From: Capillidium heterosporum
Taxonomy: Eukaryota > Entomophthoromycota > Entomophthoromycetes > Entomophthorales > Capillidiaceae
DNA: 64,000 bases
Direction: 5' to 3'
Assembly: GCA_016630905.1 (NCBI GenBank)
Contig: WBMQ01000002.1
Location: forward strand, 2,418,001 to 2,482,000
How positions within the stretch are numbered: the first letter of the stretch is position 1; each line of letters starts with the position of its first letter. Below, in pieces: positions 44,442-58,190 of the stretch. The notes beneath the pieces are model-generated. The model ran no database searches. It was not told the DNA's origin and saw nothing but the letters and a program-made list of their open reading frames with translations. The translations under genes and the position numbers were made by a program.

Positions 44442-47236
44442 ATGAACTATGAAACAGACATCAACTACAAGTTAACCAGTTTAAGTCAAGATGCAAATAG
44501 CGAAGTGGAGGGTGATAAGGTAATAAATATCGTAAAGGATCAGCTACAGTTTCGAAAGTACAAAAACCAAAGTTTAAATTTGCTATTTGAAATCCAATTT
44601 TCCAGTTTGTTAGTCAATGTCGGGTACTTAAATGGCAACGGAGGTAGCTTGATACTGAGCTTTGAAAGTAACTTTATGCTAATATGGACTTATGACTTCT
44701 ATACCAAGTTCAACAACTTACTGGAAATGTTAAAAGTCAACAGCAACTTTGCCAAGATAGAGAACTACTATAGTTTAAATTTATCAAAGGTTGAAGTGGA
44801 AGATGTACATGCTTTCTTCAACAAAGCGGGGCTATCAGGAGTTTCCAGTTTAAATTTAATGTCGTTTATCAAAGTAAACCAGATTTATAAATCCTATTTA
44901 CTTATTTCTACGTCTTTAGAAACCGGAGGAATTTGAACTCTTGGATATAGGAGCCATCAAGCTGGATATAGTAAAAGTTAATCAAAAGTTAGATCAGATG
45001 GTAGTTTCTGGTATCAACTCAACGACTCTTTTAACTTTTCAAATAAATAGCTCGATCCAACTCAGCCAAAACACCAATTTAAAGAGCAACCTCAATTTAA
45101 ATTTCAAGATACTGAACATTGATATCAACTCAGACGGAACTAGTAGTTTATTGATATTGAAGGACCAGCCCGACTTTTTAATCTTAAACAATTTTACCAG
45201 TAATGTTCAAAAGGTCAACGGCTTAAGAAGTCTGGATGATGAGGGAAATGAGATTGGATATCCGACCACCGGTAAATTTTCAGTAACCGATAAGGATACC
45301 TTTATTGTTGGTTATACTTCGGGGTACCTGGCACTATTTGACATTAATAATGCGGAAGGTCCTATTCGAACATACAGGGTCAGCAATAGCTTTGGGATCA
45401 TCGATTTGAAATACCTCAACTTCAGTTTCGATAACTTGGTTGTCTTGGATGGGGAGGACTGTTTAACTTTAATCAATGTAAAGAGATTCCAGTAAGTTCT
45501 TTTTGGTAATTGTTTGTTTACGTTCTTTAGAGTTTTGAAGAGGTTTAAGTTGGACTGTTCTATTACCTCTATCCTTACTGGAGATGTCAAGTTTAATGTT
45601 GTGGTTGGGACTAGCCAAGGTAACTATATACAACTACCATTACATTTATACTTGCATATATTAGGTGAGCTTATTAGTCTAGATTTGTTGAGTGAGGTGC
45701 CTATCCGATGGCGCAGTCCACCTAATCTGAAAAGTGGTTCAATTTCCAAACTTATAACGATAGTAGTTACTTTTTTTACTATTTTACTGATATATTGCTC
45801 TTTTTAGTCGGCCCCTCAAACACAAACCCTGAATTCGAACCCAAGCGGCTTGACATCTTTACACCGTAGATCTTTGACTACAACGTCGACCCATTCCAAC
45901 CTAAAAGAGAGGCTAGAGCTGGGGTTGAATCGTAGGCCTCTATCCTCTGGCTTTTCTATGCAGGCATCCAACACTTTACAGGGTAGGCTTAACGAACTGA
46001 GTGCTATACGTACACCTACCCCCAACACAATTTCCAGTATCAGCAGCACCAACAACAGTTCCAACAAATTGAGTAGAGTTTCCGACTCCAATCTGAAGAA
46101 ACCTAATTTTAGTTTAGCGACCAGTATGACGCACAGCCTCAACAGTTCACCCAACATGCTACGACACAACCGATCCAACCGGTACTCTTTAAACCCCAGC
46201 ACCTTCAGGGATCTTAATTTGAATGATATTACCCCACCGAGTATCACCACCAACTTCAACAACCGCAACAATTCGACTAGTAACTTGGAAGGGTTGATGA
46301 AGAGTAGGAGTGGCAGCATCACCGACTCGAACAAAGTACTTTCCCCTACTTCCATCTATCAAAGCCGGAATAACGGTACTAACCTGGCATCCGACTTGGT
46401 AAGCCCCGTTCGAAAATTGATGAAGCCAGCAGAATTGACCAACTGGTACACCCCCCATAACAATGAATCGTCTAGTCAATTTGCCAGTCCGGACGACGGT
46501 TTAAGTAAGTTTTGTTTGTCTACCTATTCTTATTTAATTCTAGATCGGCAAAGGTTAAGTTTAAGTAGACCACGACCCATGTCTTTGGACTTGACCGAAA
46601 GCCTAAGATTGAAGGAACGTAACAATACACTCCCCAACCTAATCAGTCGACAAGATAACTTGGTGGACAGTAGGTCAGAGAACACAATGCAGTTCCGATC
46701 TCCTCAAGTCCAAAGGAGATCCTTTCGAGGAGATGCCTTTTCCCCCAGTGAACTTTTGGATTCCATGCAACCTACTCCGCCTCATGTCAACAACCAGTTT
46801 GTAGATCGGAACGTCAAAAGTAAAGGCGATGATGTCATCATTATTGAAAATAATCTGAGTACTAGTAACACGATAAAAGAGGATTTGCCACAATCACTTG
46901 ATATTAAAGCCCAGCCGACTAATCTCGATGATGTTAACGGTGCTAGCAACGATAGGAATATACCGATCGAACTAATCAAGGCTACTGTATATGACTGCCT
47001 GCACCAAGTCAAGAACGACATCCGTAAAGACTTGCAGGGTATTCACTTGGATCTATTAAGACAAATCTACGATTTGAAGGTAAATGGCTTTTATCTTATA
47101 TTTGAAGGTGTTTATATTTGTATATTTTTAGGTGGAGCTTTCTGAAAAGTTTGAGGAAGAACGTATGGTACCTAGTTTACTACAAAGGATCCAGCAATTG
47201 GAAGAAGAGAACTTGAGGTTGAAAATGGATTACTAG
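44442..47236 (+). CDS. NEDD1: NEDD1-like WD40 protein, gamma-tubulin ring complex adaptor
   Basis: Seven exons (44442-44873, 44920-45491, 45531-45619, 45665-45762, 45808-46504, 46544-47079, 47132-47236) splice in frame to 842 residues. The N-terminal half is a divergent beta-propeller (GTSSLLILKDQPDFLIL, TFIVGYTSGYLALFDIN, FNVVVGTSQGELISLDLL). A long Ser/Thr/Asn-rich linker follows. The end (IKATVYDCLHQVKNDIRKDL, then DLLRQIYDL, LLQRIQQLEEENLRLK) has the helical C-terminal pattern of NEDD1/GCP-WD that binds the gamma-tubulin complex. In animals it targets gamma-tubulin to centrosomes and spindles. Early-diverging fungi could use it at spindle poles. The propeller is weakly conserved, so the call rests mainly on architecture and the C-terminus. 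The 39-nt intron at 46505-46543 has no in-frame stop. Confidence 0.8.
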
Positions 47237-48236
<1,000 letters not shown>

Positions 48237-49609
48237 GCCTGAAGTTTATGGATTAAATTTATTAGCTAAATTTTTATTTTATATAGGTTGAAACTAACTT
48301 TATTATATATTCTTGTACATTGTAGTTTAGCTGTGCTTGTTGCTATGGTCTTATTAACTACTGTATTCAAACAGCTATATGATTCAAAGTTTAGGGAGTA
48401 TATGACGAATTGTATTTAAAAATCAGGAGCATTTGTGAAAAGGCAAAAGATACATGGTATGTTTCTATTATATCTTCCTCAAGCTCCTTTCTAATTTGTC
48501 GATAGCATGTACATATTGAATTTTCAATATTTCAAACAAATGATTTTAAGCTACAATATATTTCTTCAATAGCCAGTATCTATAAATATATAGTTTTTAA
48601 TGAATATAATATTTATCCACATATTATATATATAAACCCATTACAATGTATAGCTATCATAGAGATTTGTCAATTTAACTTAGAACGTAGCTATATCGTT
48701 TAAGAAACTAATTTCAAACTCAATTTACAGATGATCCATAGATATTTCTATATAAAATAAGCTAGCGTTATAGGTATGCTAACTATGTAAATTTAAGTCG
48801 AATTATAAACTAATCCAAGTGCACATATATCAAAGGCTTATTATGTTCATCGTTTATAATAAACTAGAACCTAAAATATGTAATCTTAATCCTTCAATTA
48901 GTTATAGCTAATATATTTAGTATATGAAATATACATACAGAAGTTTATAAACTAGTTTACAACCAGGTTTTTTACTATGAGAAAGATAGATGTTGACTAG
49001 TAAGCAATAAAGGTATGAACCTTTGCCTATACTATTTTTGATGGCCTAATCATTTAATCAAGGGCAGCTCAACTCAAACGGTAGCAAGAATTTACAGCTT
49101 TACGAATCATACTTGGTGCAGTTTAGATTCCTTTATGTCTATTGTAAAGAAAGGATTGAACTGGTTGTTGATTGTGCTTTGCTTGAGCATATTTACTAAA
49201 TACAAGAGGTTAGAAGCAGCCCAGCTTATTAAAGGGTATTGTGAAAATCTTCCTAAAATATATCTGATAAGTACGAAAACTACTTTACGAAAATAGGTGT
49301 ATCTAAGTTTTGTTCTATGTGGACTTTAAGCTAGTATAGGATTGGATCTTATAACGTCCACTCAGGATCAAGTTTAAGCTATAAAGTACATTGATAAAAA
49401 TCAGCAATGAAATTAACTACAACAAAATTTTATTCATATTTGGTAAGTTTGGTATGTCAAGAATTAAAAAGAACGTACCTTGTTCGGGATTGACATCGTA
49501 TTTTTGCACGCTTTCAGATGATATAAAAACGGATAGAAAAAGGTTCAATTACGGGCTGCATGAGGTATTTATGGAGGGATCTTACATAGATATTTAGCAC
49601 CAAAGGTTT
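48237..49609. other. Gene-poor AT-rich spacer
   Basis: About 1.4 kb with no supported gene. Confidence 0.45.
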
Positions 49610-50685
49610 GATTATCATTAACCTCAAAGTTACTATACTGTTAAATGTAGACGATGGCAACATTAGGTGATTGGACTTGGATCCATTCAACAAACTTGAG
49701 ATCCGATCTAAGAGGGATTGCAAACTACAAGTTCTTACAAGTACTAAATTGATCAAGGGTAGTTTATCGAAGAGTTAGGTATGGATGGATGGGAACTGAA
49801 AAGGGGAGTTACAAAGGTAAGGTAATTGCTGCAGCAGGAACTTCAGGAAATCAAACTTTAGGTGGACATTCTCTATCAACTTGAGCAAGTATATGCTAAG
49901 GTAGCTAAGGTGCTGGAGTTTATGTGAATCTTCCAACATAATTAATTTTATCATTAAATGCAAGCTTATCAATTTGCTGAATATGAGTTTAAGGAAGTGT
50001 CGGAAGTTATCTAAATCTACTTGTGGATCTAAACTGAGGTACAATTCCTCAATCCCAGAGAAACTATCTAACGGTACATGTATACATTGCGTTGCTTTCT
50101 ATAGCACTGCTTCAAACTTCTAAAGGTGATCGGGTGACTTTAAATTAGTTACTGTACTTATCATCCTTTAGGTGCAGGATCTCTAGGTTAAGAATTTTAA
50201 TGCTGATGGCTGTCAATCTATTGGAACTGACTAAAGCTAGAGGTAAGTGGTGTGGTTTGAGATGTTGAGTATATATATTCCAAAGCTTGTGAATTTCCTC
50301 ATACTGAGATGGGTGAAATCTTTACTGATGTGCTTGGAATCCATGACTGTTGGTACTAAATCAAAAAATAAGTCAAACTTCAAATTCAAGTTTACTTTTC
50401 ATATACACTAAGCTATTCAACTATAATTATCAGCGTAAGATATAGAAAATGGAACTGTATATTAATAAAATTCAAAGGTACAGGGCTCTTTATCTCTTTG
50501 CCGTACTTTTCTACCAAATTGACGAATTCGGTATCACTTATCTTGTGTAAAGTGCTGTAAACTAAACATCAAAAGGGTGCTGAATAGTTGGTTGCAGCGA
50601 TATAGTTCGAGTTAGTTGTGTCCTTCGAAGCTACTTACGATCTTCTTGGTGATGAAATCGAGAAAATTGGTCAAACTAAAGTCCA
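49610..50685 (-). pseudogene. Dead F-box/LRR copy
   Basis: Frame-shifted copy of the intact F-box/LRR gene immediately to the right. The start MDFSLTNFLDFITKKI corresponds to MSTNFSNLPDFIIEEI. FRHFLKLIFSKLISLHLMI corresponds to YQHFIKFTFNKLISLTLSI. FLKFLLQQLPYLCN corresponds to FLKLLQFHLPCLVN. SDLKFVEWIQVQSPNVAIVYI corresponds to SNLKFVEWIKTQSPSVIVTYF near the 3' end. Upstream of the ATG both share a CTCTCxAATTCAAA element on the plus strand. Multiple stops and shifts. Confidence 0.85.
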
Positions 50686-51580
50686 TCTCTCGAATTCAAA
50701 TACTGAAGTGAAGTAAAAAGTTTAAATTTGTCTGATAAAGCGATTGGACTGCTGTTATGTATACAAAATCTTTCTACACAATGTTAAGCTTGATTAGCTT
50801 AGAATTTATAGTTTTTGAAAGTGATTTATCTAATAAAATATTTGTCGTTTCTAAAAACTGCGAATTTTTCTAATAATAAATATTATTGGAAATCCCCTCA
50901 ATATTTTGGAACAATAGAATTGGCTTCTTTGTCAGCAATTTTATGAAACTAAAGCCCAAAAACTATTAAAGTATACTTGAGTAACCTGACTCTAGTTGCA
51001 CATTTCTCAACTTTTATTTTCTTTAGCTTCTTCATGTACATCATATCAGGCACAGAAACATTATATTCATTTTTCCATATTCTAAAATTAAAGCTTCCTT
51101 ATAGTATTCGTCGCAACTAAAGTCTTACAATCTTACGGATCATTCAATACAAATATACAGCAAGCTCAATTGAAGTTGCTTCAACTTCCGGGATTTATTC
51201 TCTTGGAAATTTGGACCTACTTACGTAGACAACTATAGTATGCACTCAAACTACTTTACCAATTCAGAAAGGATGTGCTTTTAAATTTCCAATTTAAATC
51301 CACTTACATTCCTACTATGACCTTATACCAGTAGTTTTTCTTTCAATAAAACATATTATACAAAGAGATAAATTTCTGTTATGAATCTTTATTTAAAATG
51401 ATTAATTTTGCTAAGACAAATATTAAAAGGAATATATTTTCGTTTGAAACTTACATTGTATTTTAAGTAGATTTGGGGTATATGGAAGCTTCGGTTGAGA
51501 TCAGTATATAAAAACTCATGGTGGAATTCTACATAGGTGTTTGGGATCAGAGATGGAGGTTTGGGTAACGTCATTTTACA
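50686..51580. other. Spacer between the dead and intact F-box/LRR genes
   Basis: AT-rich; includes the promoter side of the relic and the 3' flank of the intact gene. No other gene. Confidence 0.5.
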
Positions 51581-52858
51581 TTAGAGATTAGGGTCAAAGT
51601 AGGTGACAATAACGGATGGAGACTGGGTCTTGATCCATTCCACAAATTTAAGATTTGAGCTGGGAAGGGTGGCAAACTGTAGATTCAAACTTTCACCGTT
51701 ATTGATTTTGTAAAGGATAGAGTCATCAATGAAATGGGTGGACCGGTCTGGATGGCAGATGCTCAAGTTGACAAGACAAGGTAGATGAAACTGCAGGAGC
51801 TTTAAGAAGTTGCGGTGTAATAATAATTTCCCGGCTAATTTTAGTTGAACGATCGAACTAGTACCTATAACGTTTGCGAAACGATCGTCCTTGATCTTAC
51901 CATATAGATCTACGTATTTCAGTTTGGATAGGGAAAGTAATAGGCACATCGACCTGGCATCGAATGCCTTACGGACGTACAAACTGACATGTACAAGGTT
52001 TTGCAATAATTGGGAGTTTTCAAGCGTAATGTATCCGATAGATAAAGTTAAGCTTATTAACTTATTGAAAGTAAATTTGATAAAGTGTTGGTAGTAATCC
52101 ATATTGACACGGGCACCTAAATCACAAATTAATGCTCGCAGTTCTGGAAACCAATCGAAAGGTAGGTATCCCATATAATAGTCCCTTCTAGAGGACAATC
52201 GCAACTTCTTCAAATTAGTAAAGGTGACTGGAGGGCTGTCTAACCTGAATTCAGGCATACAGTCCTTCAAATATAGCTCTTTTAGGTTGGGGATTCTATC
52301 GTTGATGTATGCCAAAGTTTGGCAGTCGACAATAAGTGATTTTAGGCATAGCGACCGAAGGTGTGAAACTTCTACTAAACTGAGAACGCTTGAAACTGGT
52401 TCTAGGGTAATAAGTTCAAAGGTGAGGCAGGTAAGGTGCTTAGTCATGCGCTTAAAATGAAGCTTGGCAGGTACTTGTACATGGACTTTCAAATCCAATT
52501 TCCTTAAATCTAACCGTAAGTTGCGTATACGTCGTCCATTCCAGCCAGATTTTCTATCATAAATGATCGGAATGCCTTCTACGTTGGTAAAATGATGCTT
52601 TAATTGGTAGAAAATCAAAGGTATAGGGTTCTTCACCTTCTTGACATACTTTCCGTACTTTTGGATTAAATTGGTGAACTCAATGTCGCCTGCTCTTTTG
52701 TATAAAATTTTGAAGTTTAATGTGCTGTAAATTTCTGGTATCAAAATGTTGTTGATAAGCTGGTTGCAGTGCCTTAGTTTTAGCCGATCTTGTCCTTCAA
52801 AGTTGGCTAATATCTCTTCGATAATGAAGTCGGGTAGATTGCTAAAGTTGGTGGACAT
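51581..52858 (-). CDS. F-box/leucine-rich-repeat protein
   Basis: Intronless, 425 residues. An N-terminal F-box (FSNLPDFIIEEILANFEGQDRL, residues about 5-27, continuing to the NQLINNIL helix) recruits Skp1 in SCF ubiquitin ligases. The remainder is a chain of irregular leucine-rich repeats: LTCLTFELITLE, LRSLCLKSLIVD, LKELYLKDC, LKKLRLSSRR, LISLTLSIGYI, LKYVDLYGKI, LVNLSICH. This suits a substrate-recruiting F-box protein. The target is unknown. Two decayed relatives (31740-32743 and 49610-50685) show that this is a volatile family; the intact copy is uninterrupted. Confidence 0.85.
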   Translation of the reverse strand: MSTNFSNLPDFIIEEILANFEGQDRLKLRHCNQLINNILIPEIYSTLNFKILYKRAGDIEFTNLIQKYGKYVKKVKNPIPLIFYQLKHHFTNVEGIPIIYDRKSGWNGRRIRNLRLDLRKLDLKVHVQVPAKLHFKRMTKHLTCLTFELITLEPVSSVLSLVEVSHLRSLCLKSLIVDCQTLAYINDRIPNLKELYLKDCMPEFRLDSPPVTFTNLKKLRLSSRRDYYMGYLPFDWFPELRALICDLGARVNMDYYQHFIKFTFNKLISLTLSIGYITLENSQLLQNLVHVSLYVRKAFDARSMCLLLSLSKLKYVDLYGKIKDDRFANVIGTSSIVQLKLAGKLLLHRNFLKLLQFHLPCLVNLSICHPDRSTHFIDDSILYKINNGESLNLQFATLPSSNLKFVEWIKTQSPSVIVTYFDPNL

Positions 52859-54211
52859 CTCTCTAATTCAAAGGTTGGTGTAAAATGATAAATAAGTTCA
52901 GATTTGGTTGTAAAATAAAGGGGCTACTGGATTACGTATGCTCAACGATTCCATACTGAGGATAAAATGTGATTAGTTTGGAAGGATGCTGAAAAGATGT
53001 TAAATTGGAGTTTGCAATAAAGTTTATTAGAAACCCTTGCTATGTTTCGAATCATAGATACTATACTTTAACACTATATGTTTAATAAAATAAACAGTTT
53101 GAAGTTTGTTCAAATACTAGTTTAAAATGTTGGATACAATAAATTTAGTTTTCTGAGATATTGCTTAAATTCATGCTTCTACCTTTATACATAGAGCTTT
53201 TGGTACAAATAGATTGAGAATATGTACCCAAATAATAGAAAGAATAGCCAAAAATCAGAGCTGTGAGAGAATTTTTGACATATACATTATATTATATGAT
53301 TAGCAAATTTAAATAGATAGATTTCCTTTAAATGGTTTTATTTGAAATAATGATTCCAAGGTATATAGTTAAGTTTATATATCAATTAAATGCAATTACT
53401 AAATATAAATATGAGCAGTTTGGAATTTTACAGCCTATGTTGCAACCTATCATCAATCAGTAAGGCAAGCTTCTATAGTTTATGCAAACATTGTATGGCA
53501 AATACAAGTGCATCCAATATAAAGAACTTTATTGATTATAGTTTAATTATATTTATCGTATAAGCATGTTTTGTATAAAATTGATTCCATCGATCTTGAG
53601 AAAGTATAAAAACTCCATTTCCATTACTATTTGGCTAAAGCATAGCAATTTGACTGATGCTTTCCTTTGTTCAATCTGCACTCCAATCACTTTGAAAATA
53701 CAAATGGTATATAAACTGTTAATATGTGCATTTCAATCGATATTTTTACTATGCTAATCTAAAGCAGCCCAATTTCAAAAGACTACTAAATAAAATAGGT
53801 ATTGAAGCCTACTTTTTCTGAAATATATTTATTAGCCCTTGTCATATACCCTTGCCTAAATTACACGGTAGATCAATCAAAGACTTGAAAGTTTTCGAAG
53901 AGATATAGTCGATAACTAGATGGAAAAAAGGATAAAGGTTTCTTGAATTTACAAGTCAATATGTGTAATGGATATAAATGTATAAACTGCTGAATTGTAA
54001 TTTGTATTACGATAAATTCTTTTAAATAGTATTCGTACGTTATTTATTTATAAAGTTGGTAACAATTTGAAGGATATATACTAAAAAGCCCAACTTACAA
54101 AAAATTGCAATTATTATATCCAAGCAACCGAACTATTGTGCTTATATATAAATTAGTCCAAGGAAAGATGTATACGTTGAACATATTAAAGGCCAAAGTA
54201 AGGCAAATAAA
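52859..54211. other. Gene-poor spacer
   Basis: About 1.35 kb of AT-rich DNA, no supported gene. A 63-codon plus frame (53566-53757) is not convincing. Confidence 0.45.
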
Positions 54212-55060
54212 CTATCCCTGTTTCCGTCCCACCCTCAAAAAAATGTCGGCCTTAATACCCTTCACTTGATCGGGATCACCGCCCCAAGCCTTCAAAAACT
54301 CATCGTACATCTCCTGAATCGGATCCTTACCGAACTTGGAAACATAAACCTTCATGGTTGATGACGTACTTAGCCTTTTCAAATAATCATGTAAGTTGAT
54401 TTCCCCCTCAATAGAAAACTTTCGGTTGATTCCATCATCATCGGCATCGAACCCTCGAATTTGTTGGAAGGGCCAATTGAGAGTGGTATATTCATCTCTA
54501 ACATAATTTACTTCAGGAGCTCGAACCGGTTGCAGATAGTTTTCGTCAAGTTTTTGGTAAACGACATCGACCAAGTCGTCTATTTTAAATTTGAAGTAAC
54601 TCCAGGCAGCTATCATACCACCCGGCTTGAGTACTCGGTTTACTCGTGAAAAGAATGGCTGGTGAGGGATCCAATGTAGAGCTACAGCAACGGTTACCAA
54701 GTCTACAGAGTTGTCGGCGATTAGTGTAGAGTTAGAGTCTTCAGCTGACTCACAATGGTAACTAATTTTTGAATTTGGTGGGGCATTGTCGAGTTGGTTT
54801 TGACTGAGATCGGTAGCAACTACCTTGTCAAAATGGGAGGCTAATAGACTGGCTGCCTGTCCATTTCCAGTTGCTACGTCCCTAGCTATCTGTCAATTTG
54901 AACAATTCCATAAAACTTACCAGGCCAACTTCTTTTCAGTACAGAAACGTATAATATAGTCGATTAACTCTTTAGGATGGCTGGGCCGATACTTGGAGTA
55001 CATCTTGGCATGATTGGGGAATTTATTCTTGCTTTCGGATTGATAAAAGTTTTCCGACAT
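54212..55060 (-). CDS. Class I SAM-dependent methyltransferase (Crg1/trans-aconitate MTase-like)
   Basis: Two exons, 55060-54921 and 54881-54212, with a 39-nt intron, give 269 residues. The N-terminus YSKYRPSHPKELIDYI is the signature of the Crg1/Tmt1-like group. Motif I is DVATGNGQAASLLA, the acidic SAM ribose-binding residue is in VVATDLS, and the motif around DLVTVAVALHWI and VLKPGGMIAAWSY follow. The proteins methylate small acidic molecules, typically in the cytosol; the substrate is unknown. The chosen ATG (MSENFYQ) begins where family members begin; an upstream in-frame ATG at 55177 would add 39 residues without family likeness. The acceptor after AGCTAG is required to keep motif I in frame. 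Confidence 0.87.
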
Positions 55061-55942
55061 ATTTTCTTTGTAAGTTGGTAAGGTAGGTGGGCTAGATTCA
55101 AAGTTGAAATTGGTTACGTGGATAGCTTTTGCAAGTTGTTCCTTTATAGGACCCTTATATGATGTAATGTTTAGCAAGTGACAAATAAACTTGGGAATGT
55201 GTAGTTCTGGGATGTGGACAGTATACTATCAGTATCAGTGTAATTGTAAAGTATTTCTAAAACTGAAAGTCTGAATTGAACATAGACAATAATATATATG
55301 AATGTACTAATACTAGTTTTATACAATAGTAAGGATTCTAATAGTTTCCTTTCAGCAAAATGTGTACAGGTGAAAATGCGATAATGCCCAACTAGTTTGA
55401 TACAGGCCTTCAAGGAGATGGTCACTGATATATACAAATAACTATTCAATATTTCAAACAGAACCATAAATTGAAGCTATTTTTATCTACACTGCAGCTC
55501 TAGGCAAGCTTTGATGAATCTATATAAATACTTCGTATTGAATATAAAACTAGCTCGTATATCTACGTTGGTCAACTGTATCCGACCTTTCGGTTAATCG
55601 TTTACCGCTCCACCCTATACCATCAAAATAGCATTTGTATATTTGTTATCAAGCATTAGTATAAAACCTGTCACGTTGTTGGTTTCCGATCCAGTAAGCA
55701 CAATAATTTCCATCCCACCTACTCGAAATCTTCACTAAAATAGGCTAAAGGTAACCAAAGCCCATTGGATTAGAGCCGGTTATCGTTACCAATGTTGGCT
55801 ATTCCATCCATCTAATTGGTTGCACTGGAGCTCTAATTTTCAGATAAGATTTCGAGCCTAGTTATAAACAAAATTTCCCGTCAATTCAAGTTCCTCTAGT
55901 TATCGTCGAGGTTGACACCAGTAAATAAACCAAGAGCACAAG
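55061..55942. other. Divergent spacer upstream of methyltransferase and Pex11
   Basis: Should contain both promoters. A 98-codon minus frame (55171-55467) has no recognised homology. Confidence 0.45.
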
Positions 55943-56803
55943 ATGAGCAAAGGCAGCGACTTTAGTCTAAATTTGAACGGCAAAGGTGCCAACCCAGCTA
56001 TCGATGTCTTGATCAAGAGTCTAAACCTTAACAAGTTAGCCCGTACCTTCAACATCTTGGCCACCAGCTTGACTTTCACTGATGGTAGGGACAAGTCCAT
56101 GAAGGTTATCCAGTACACGTTATCGGTCCTTATGATAACCTTCCTCAAGAAGTACAACGTATTGCCTAGTTACCACAAGAACATCCAAGGCGTTATGGGT
56201 ATGTTTGGTGACGCCAGGAAGATTATCCGTTTAGCCAACTTCTCTGGGTTCTTTTCCAAGTTAGTTTACCTCGTACAAGGCCAAGGTCTACACCCTCAGA
56301 AAGCTTTAGGTAAAGTTGAAGCTAACCATTACCCTTTGCTTGTTATCAAAACTTTGAGTGAGTTCGTCAACTGTATAACTGACGACTTGTTTTGCTTATC
56401 GCGCTTCAACGTTATCAACAAGGACTTGGGTACAAAAGCCAAGACCTACTCCATCAAGTTGTGGTGGACCTCTTTGTCTATTGATTTGTACTTCCACTTC
56501 CTCAAGGTCCAAGCGGCTCAGAAGGAACTTAAGCAGGCTAAGGCTTTACCTGACGTCCAAGAGATCGGTGAAGCTACTGAAGCTCAAGCAGTAGATAAGG
56601 TCAAGTTGGTAAGCCAAGCTGAAACGAAGCTCTACGACCTCAAAGTCAACGTCGTCAAAGTTCTGTCTGATATGGTGTTCTGTGGGTACGATCTCTTCCA
56701 TATCAGTTCACACTATGAATACATGCATTTTGCTGGTGTTGTCTCTGGATACATCGGCTACTCAAGGTTGTGGAAGCAGCTCGACGCTAAGACTGAGTAC
56801 TGA
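55943..56803 (+). CDS. PEX11: Peroxisomal membrane protein Pex11
   Basis: Intronless, 286 residues. The N-terminal amphipathic region (KSLNLNKLARTFNILATSLTF) and the following KVIQYTLSVLM match the Pex11 helix that tubulates peroxisomal membranes. FGDARKIIRLANF is the conserved second block. The C-terminus has the hydrophobic DLFHISSHYEYMHFAGVVSGYIGYSRLW segment of the family. Pex11 drives elongation and division of peroxisomes. The start at 55943 matches the family N-terminus. Codon use is rich in C-ending codons relative to neighbours, as expected for a well-expressed gene. Confidence 0.94.
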   Translation: MSKGSDFSLNLNGKGANPAIDVLIKSLNLNKLARTFNILATSLTFTDGRDKSMKVIQYTLSVLMITFLKKYNVLPSYHKNIQGVMGMFGDARKIIRLANFSGFFSKLVYLVQGQGLHPQKALGKVEANHYPLLVIKTLSEFVNCITDDLFCLSRFNVINKDLGTKAKTYSIKLWWTSLSIDLYFHFLKVQAAQKELKQAKALPDVQEIGEATEAQAVDKVKLVSQAETKLYDLKVNVVKVLSDMVFCGYDLFHISSHYEYMHFAGVVSGYIGYSRLWKQLDAKTEY

Positions 56804-58190
56804 GGCAAGCAACTACCATTTTATAAATTACTTAATTGTAGGTTTTAGAGTTTTATCTTTATCTTTCCATTAGTACTTTAAATATAAGTAGATTTAAGCT
56901 TTTGTTTATCCAGGCTATTTTAGTTTCTATCATTTCTTTACGACTGCTATGATGTTTTTTTGAATTCCGATAATAGTGAGTTTGATAAGCTATACATTTG
57001 AACGCTTTATGTCAACATGTAGATAGTTTTGAACTGCTAATAGCTACACGTTCATTAAAGCCTTATAGTTAATAGCTCTACTTGAGAGATGCAGTTCATA
57101 AATTGTTGTACATTTTCAATCGTACTTTTTTACATGTACTCTTTTCCAGTTGGGCTATTCCAACCATTGGGTCCCATTTGCAAAGCATTATAAGTTATAA
57201 GGAGATATACGTGTAAATGTATTTGACAATCAAATGGCTTTTATATGTCTACTATCCTACCTAATCGGTATTTATACTGTATATGCAAAGTTCGTATTTT
57301 AAAAGAGCATCAGATTTAGATTGAGGTAAATCCAGATAAGCTACTTCAAGTTTATGAGTTTTATAGGTATAGCTGGATGTATGTTTCATAGTATGCTTTT
57401 CATTGTTGAACTTGCTGCTTTCGTTATAGAATACGTAGGTAGTAAGGTATAGCTACGGGAAATCTTTCCAATAATAGGTTAAGGTTGCTATACTTGAACA
57501 GAATATTCTCCTTAAATGCCAAGAGATGTAATAGTTCAAGATTTTTGATTTTCTACTATTTGTAATACAAATACTTGTATCAAACAATGGAGCTTGAAGA
57601 TGTTAGCTGTATATATTAGGCATACTTTTATTAAATTTTGATTATATCTATCGCTGCTATATATCAGTTTCCTCTGATATCACTGATTGAGCTTTTGTAA
57701 GCTTCAAATCCAGCCAATGATGTATGACAGGCACCCAAGTTTAGTTATAAATCCTAGAAAGTTCTACATCCAAAGCAAAGTCTCAAGTTTGCTATCCAAA
57801 CCCATAAAGCTTCCTAAATAGGCCAAGCAACCAATGAAGTGGGGATATTCTTACCAAGCTAATCTTCCTAAATAAATGAAGTAAAAGTCCTTGAGAGGTT
57901 GTTGGTGAAACTCAACTTAATTTTGCCTTCCTTATTTCCCAAGCCTTTATTTTCCTAACATCCTGTCCGAGTTTTAGCACATCTTCAAAGTTAGTCTTCA
58001 AAAACACTATACCTGCCTCCCAATTCCAGCAGCAAATTAAGCTTAAAGTCAAGTGATAGTTACTACCTCTTCTCATTCTAAATTATATCGTAACATTAAT
58101 GTGAGTATTAAGTATCATTTCCATCTATACTAATTTCATGTCTTTTATTTCCTATAGAAAGTTTTGAATTTCCATACCTAAACCAACTAA
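56804..58190. other. Gene-poor spacer
   Basis: About 1.4 kb between Pex11 and the Bsd2/Ndfip-like gene; no gene recognised. Includes the promoter of the latter. Confidence 0.45.
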
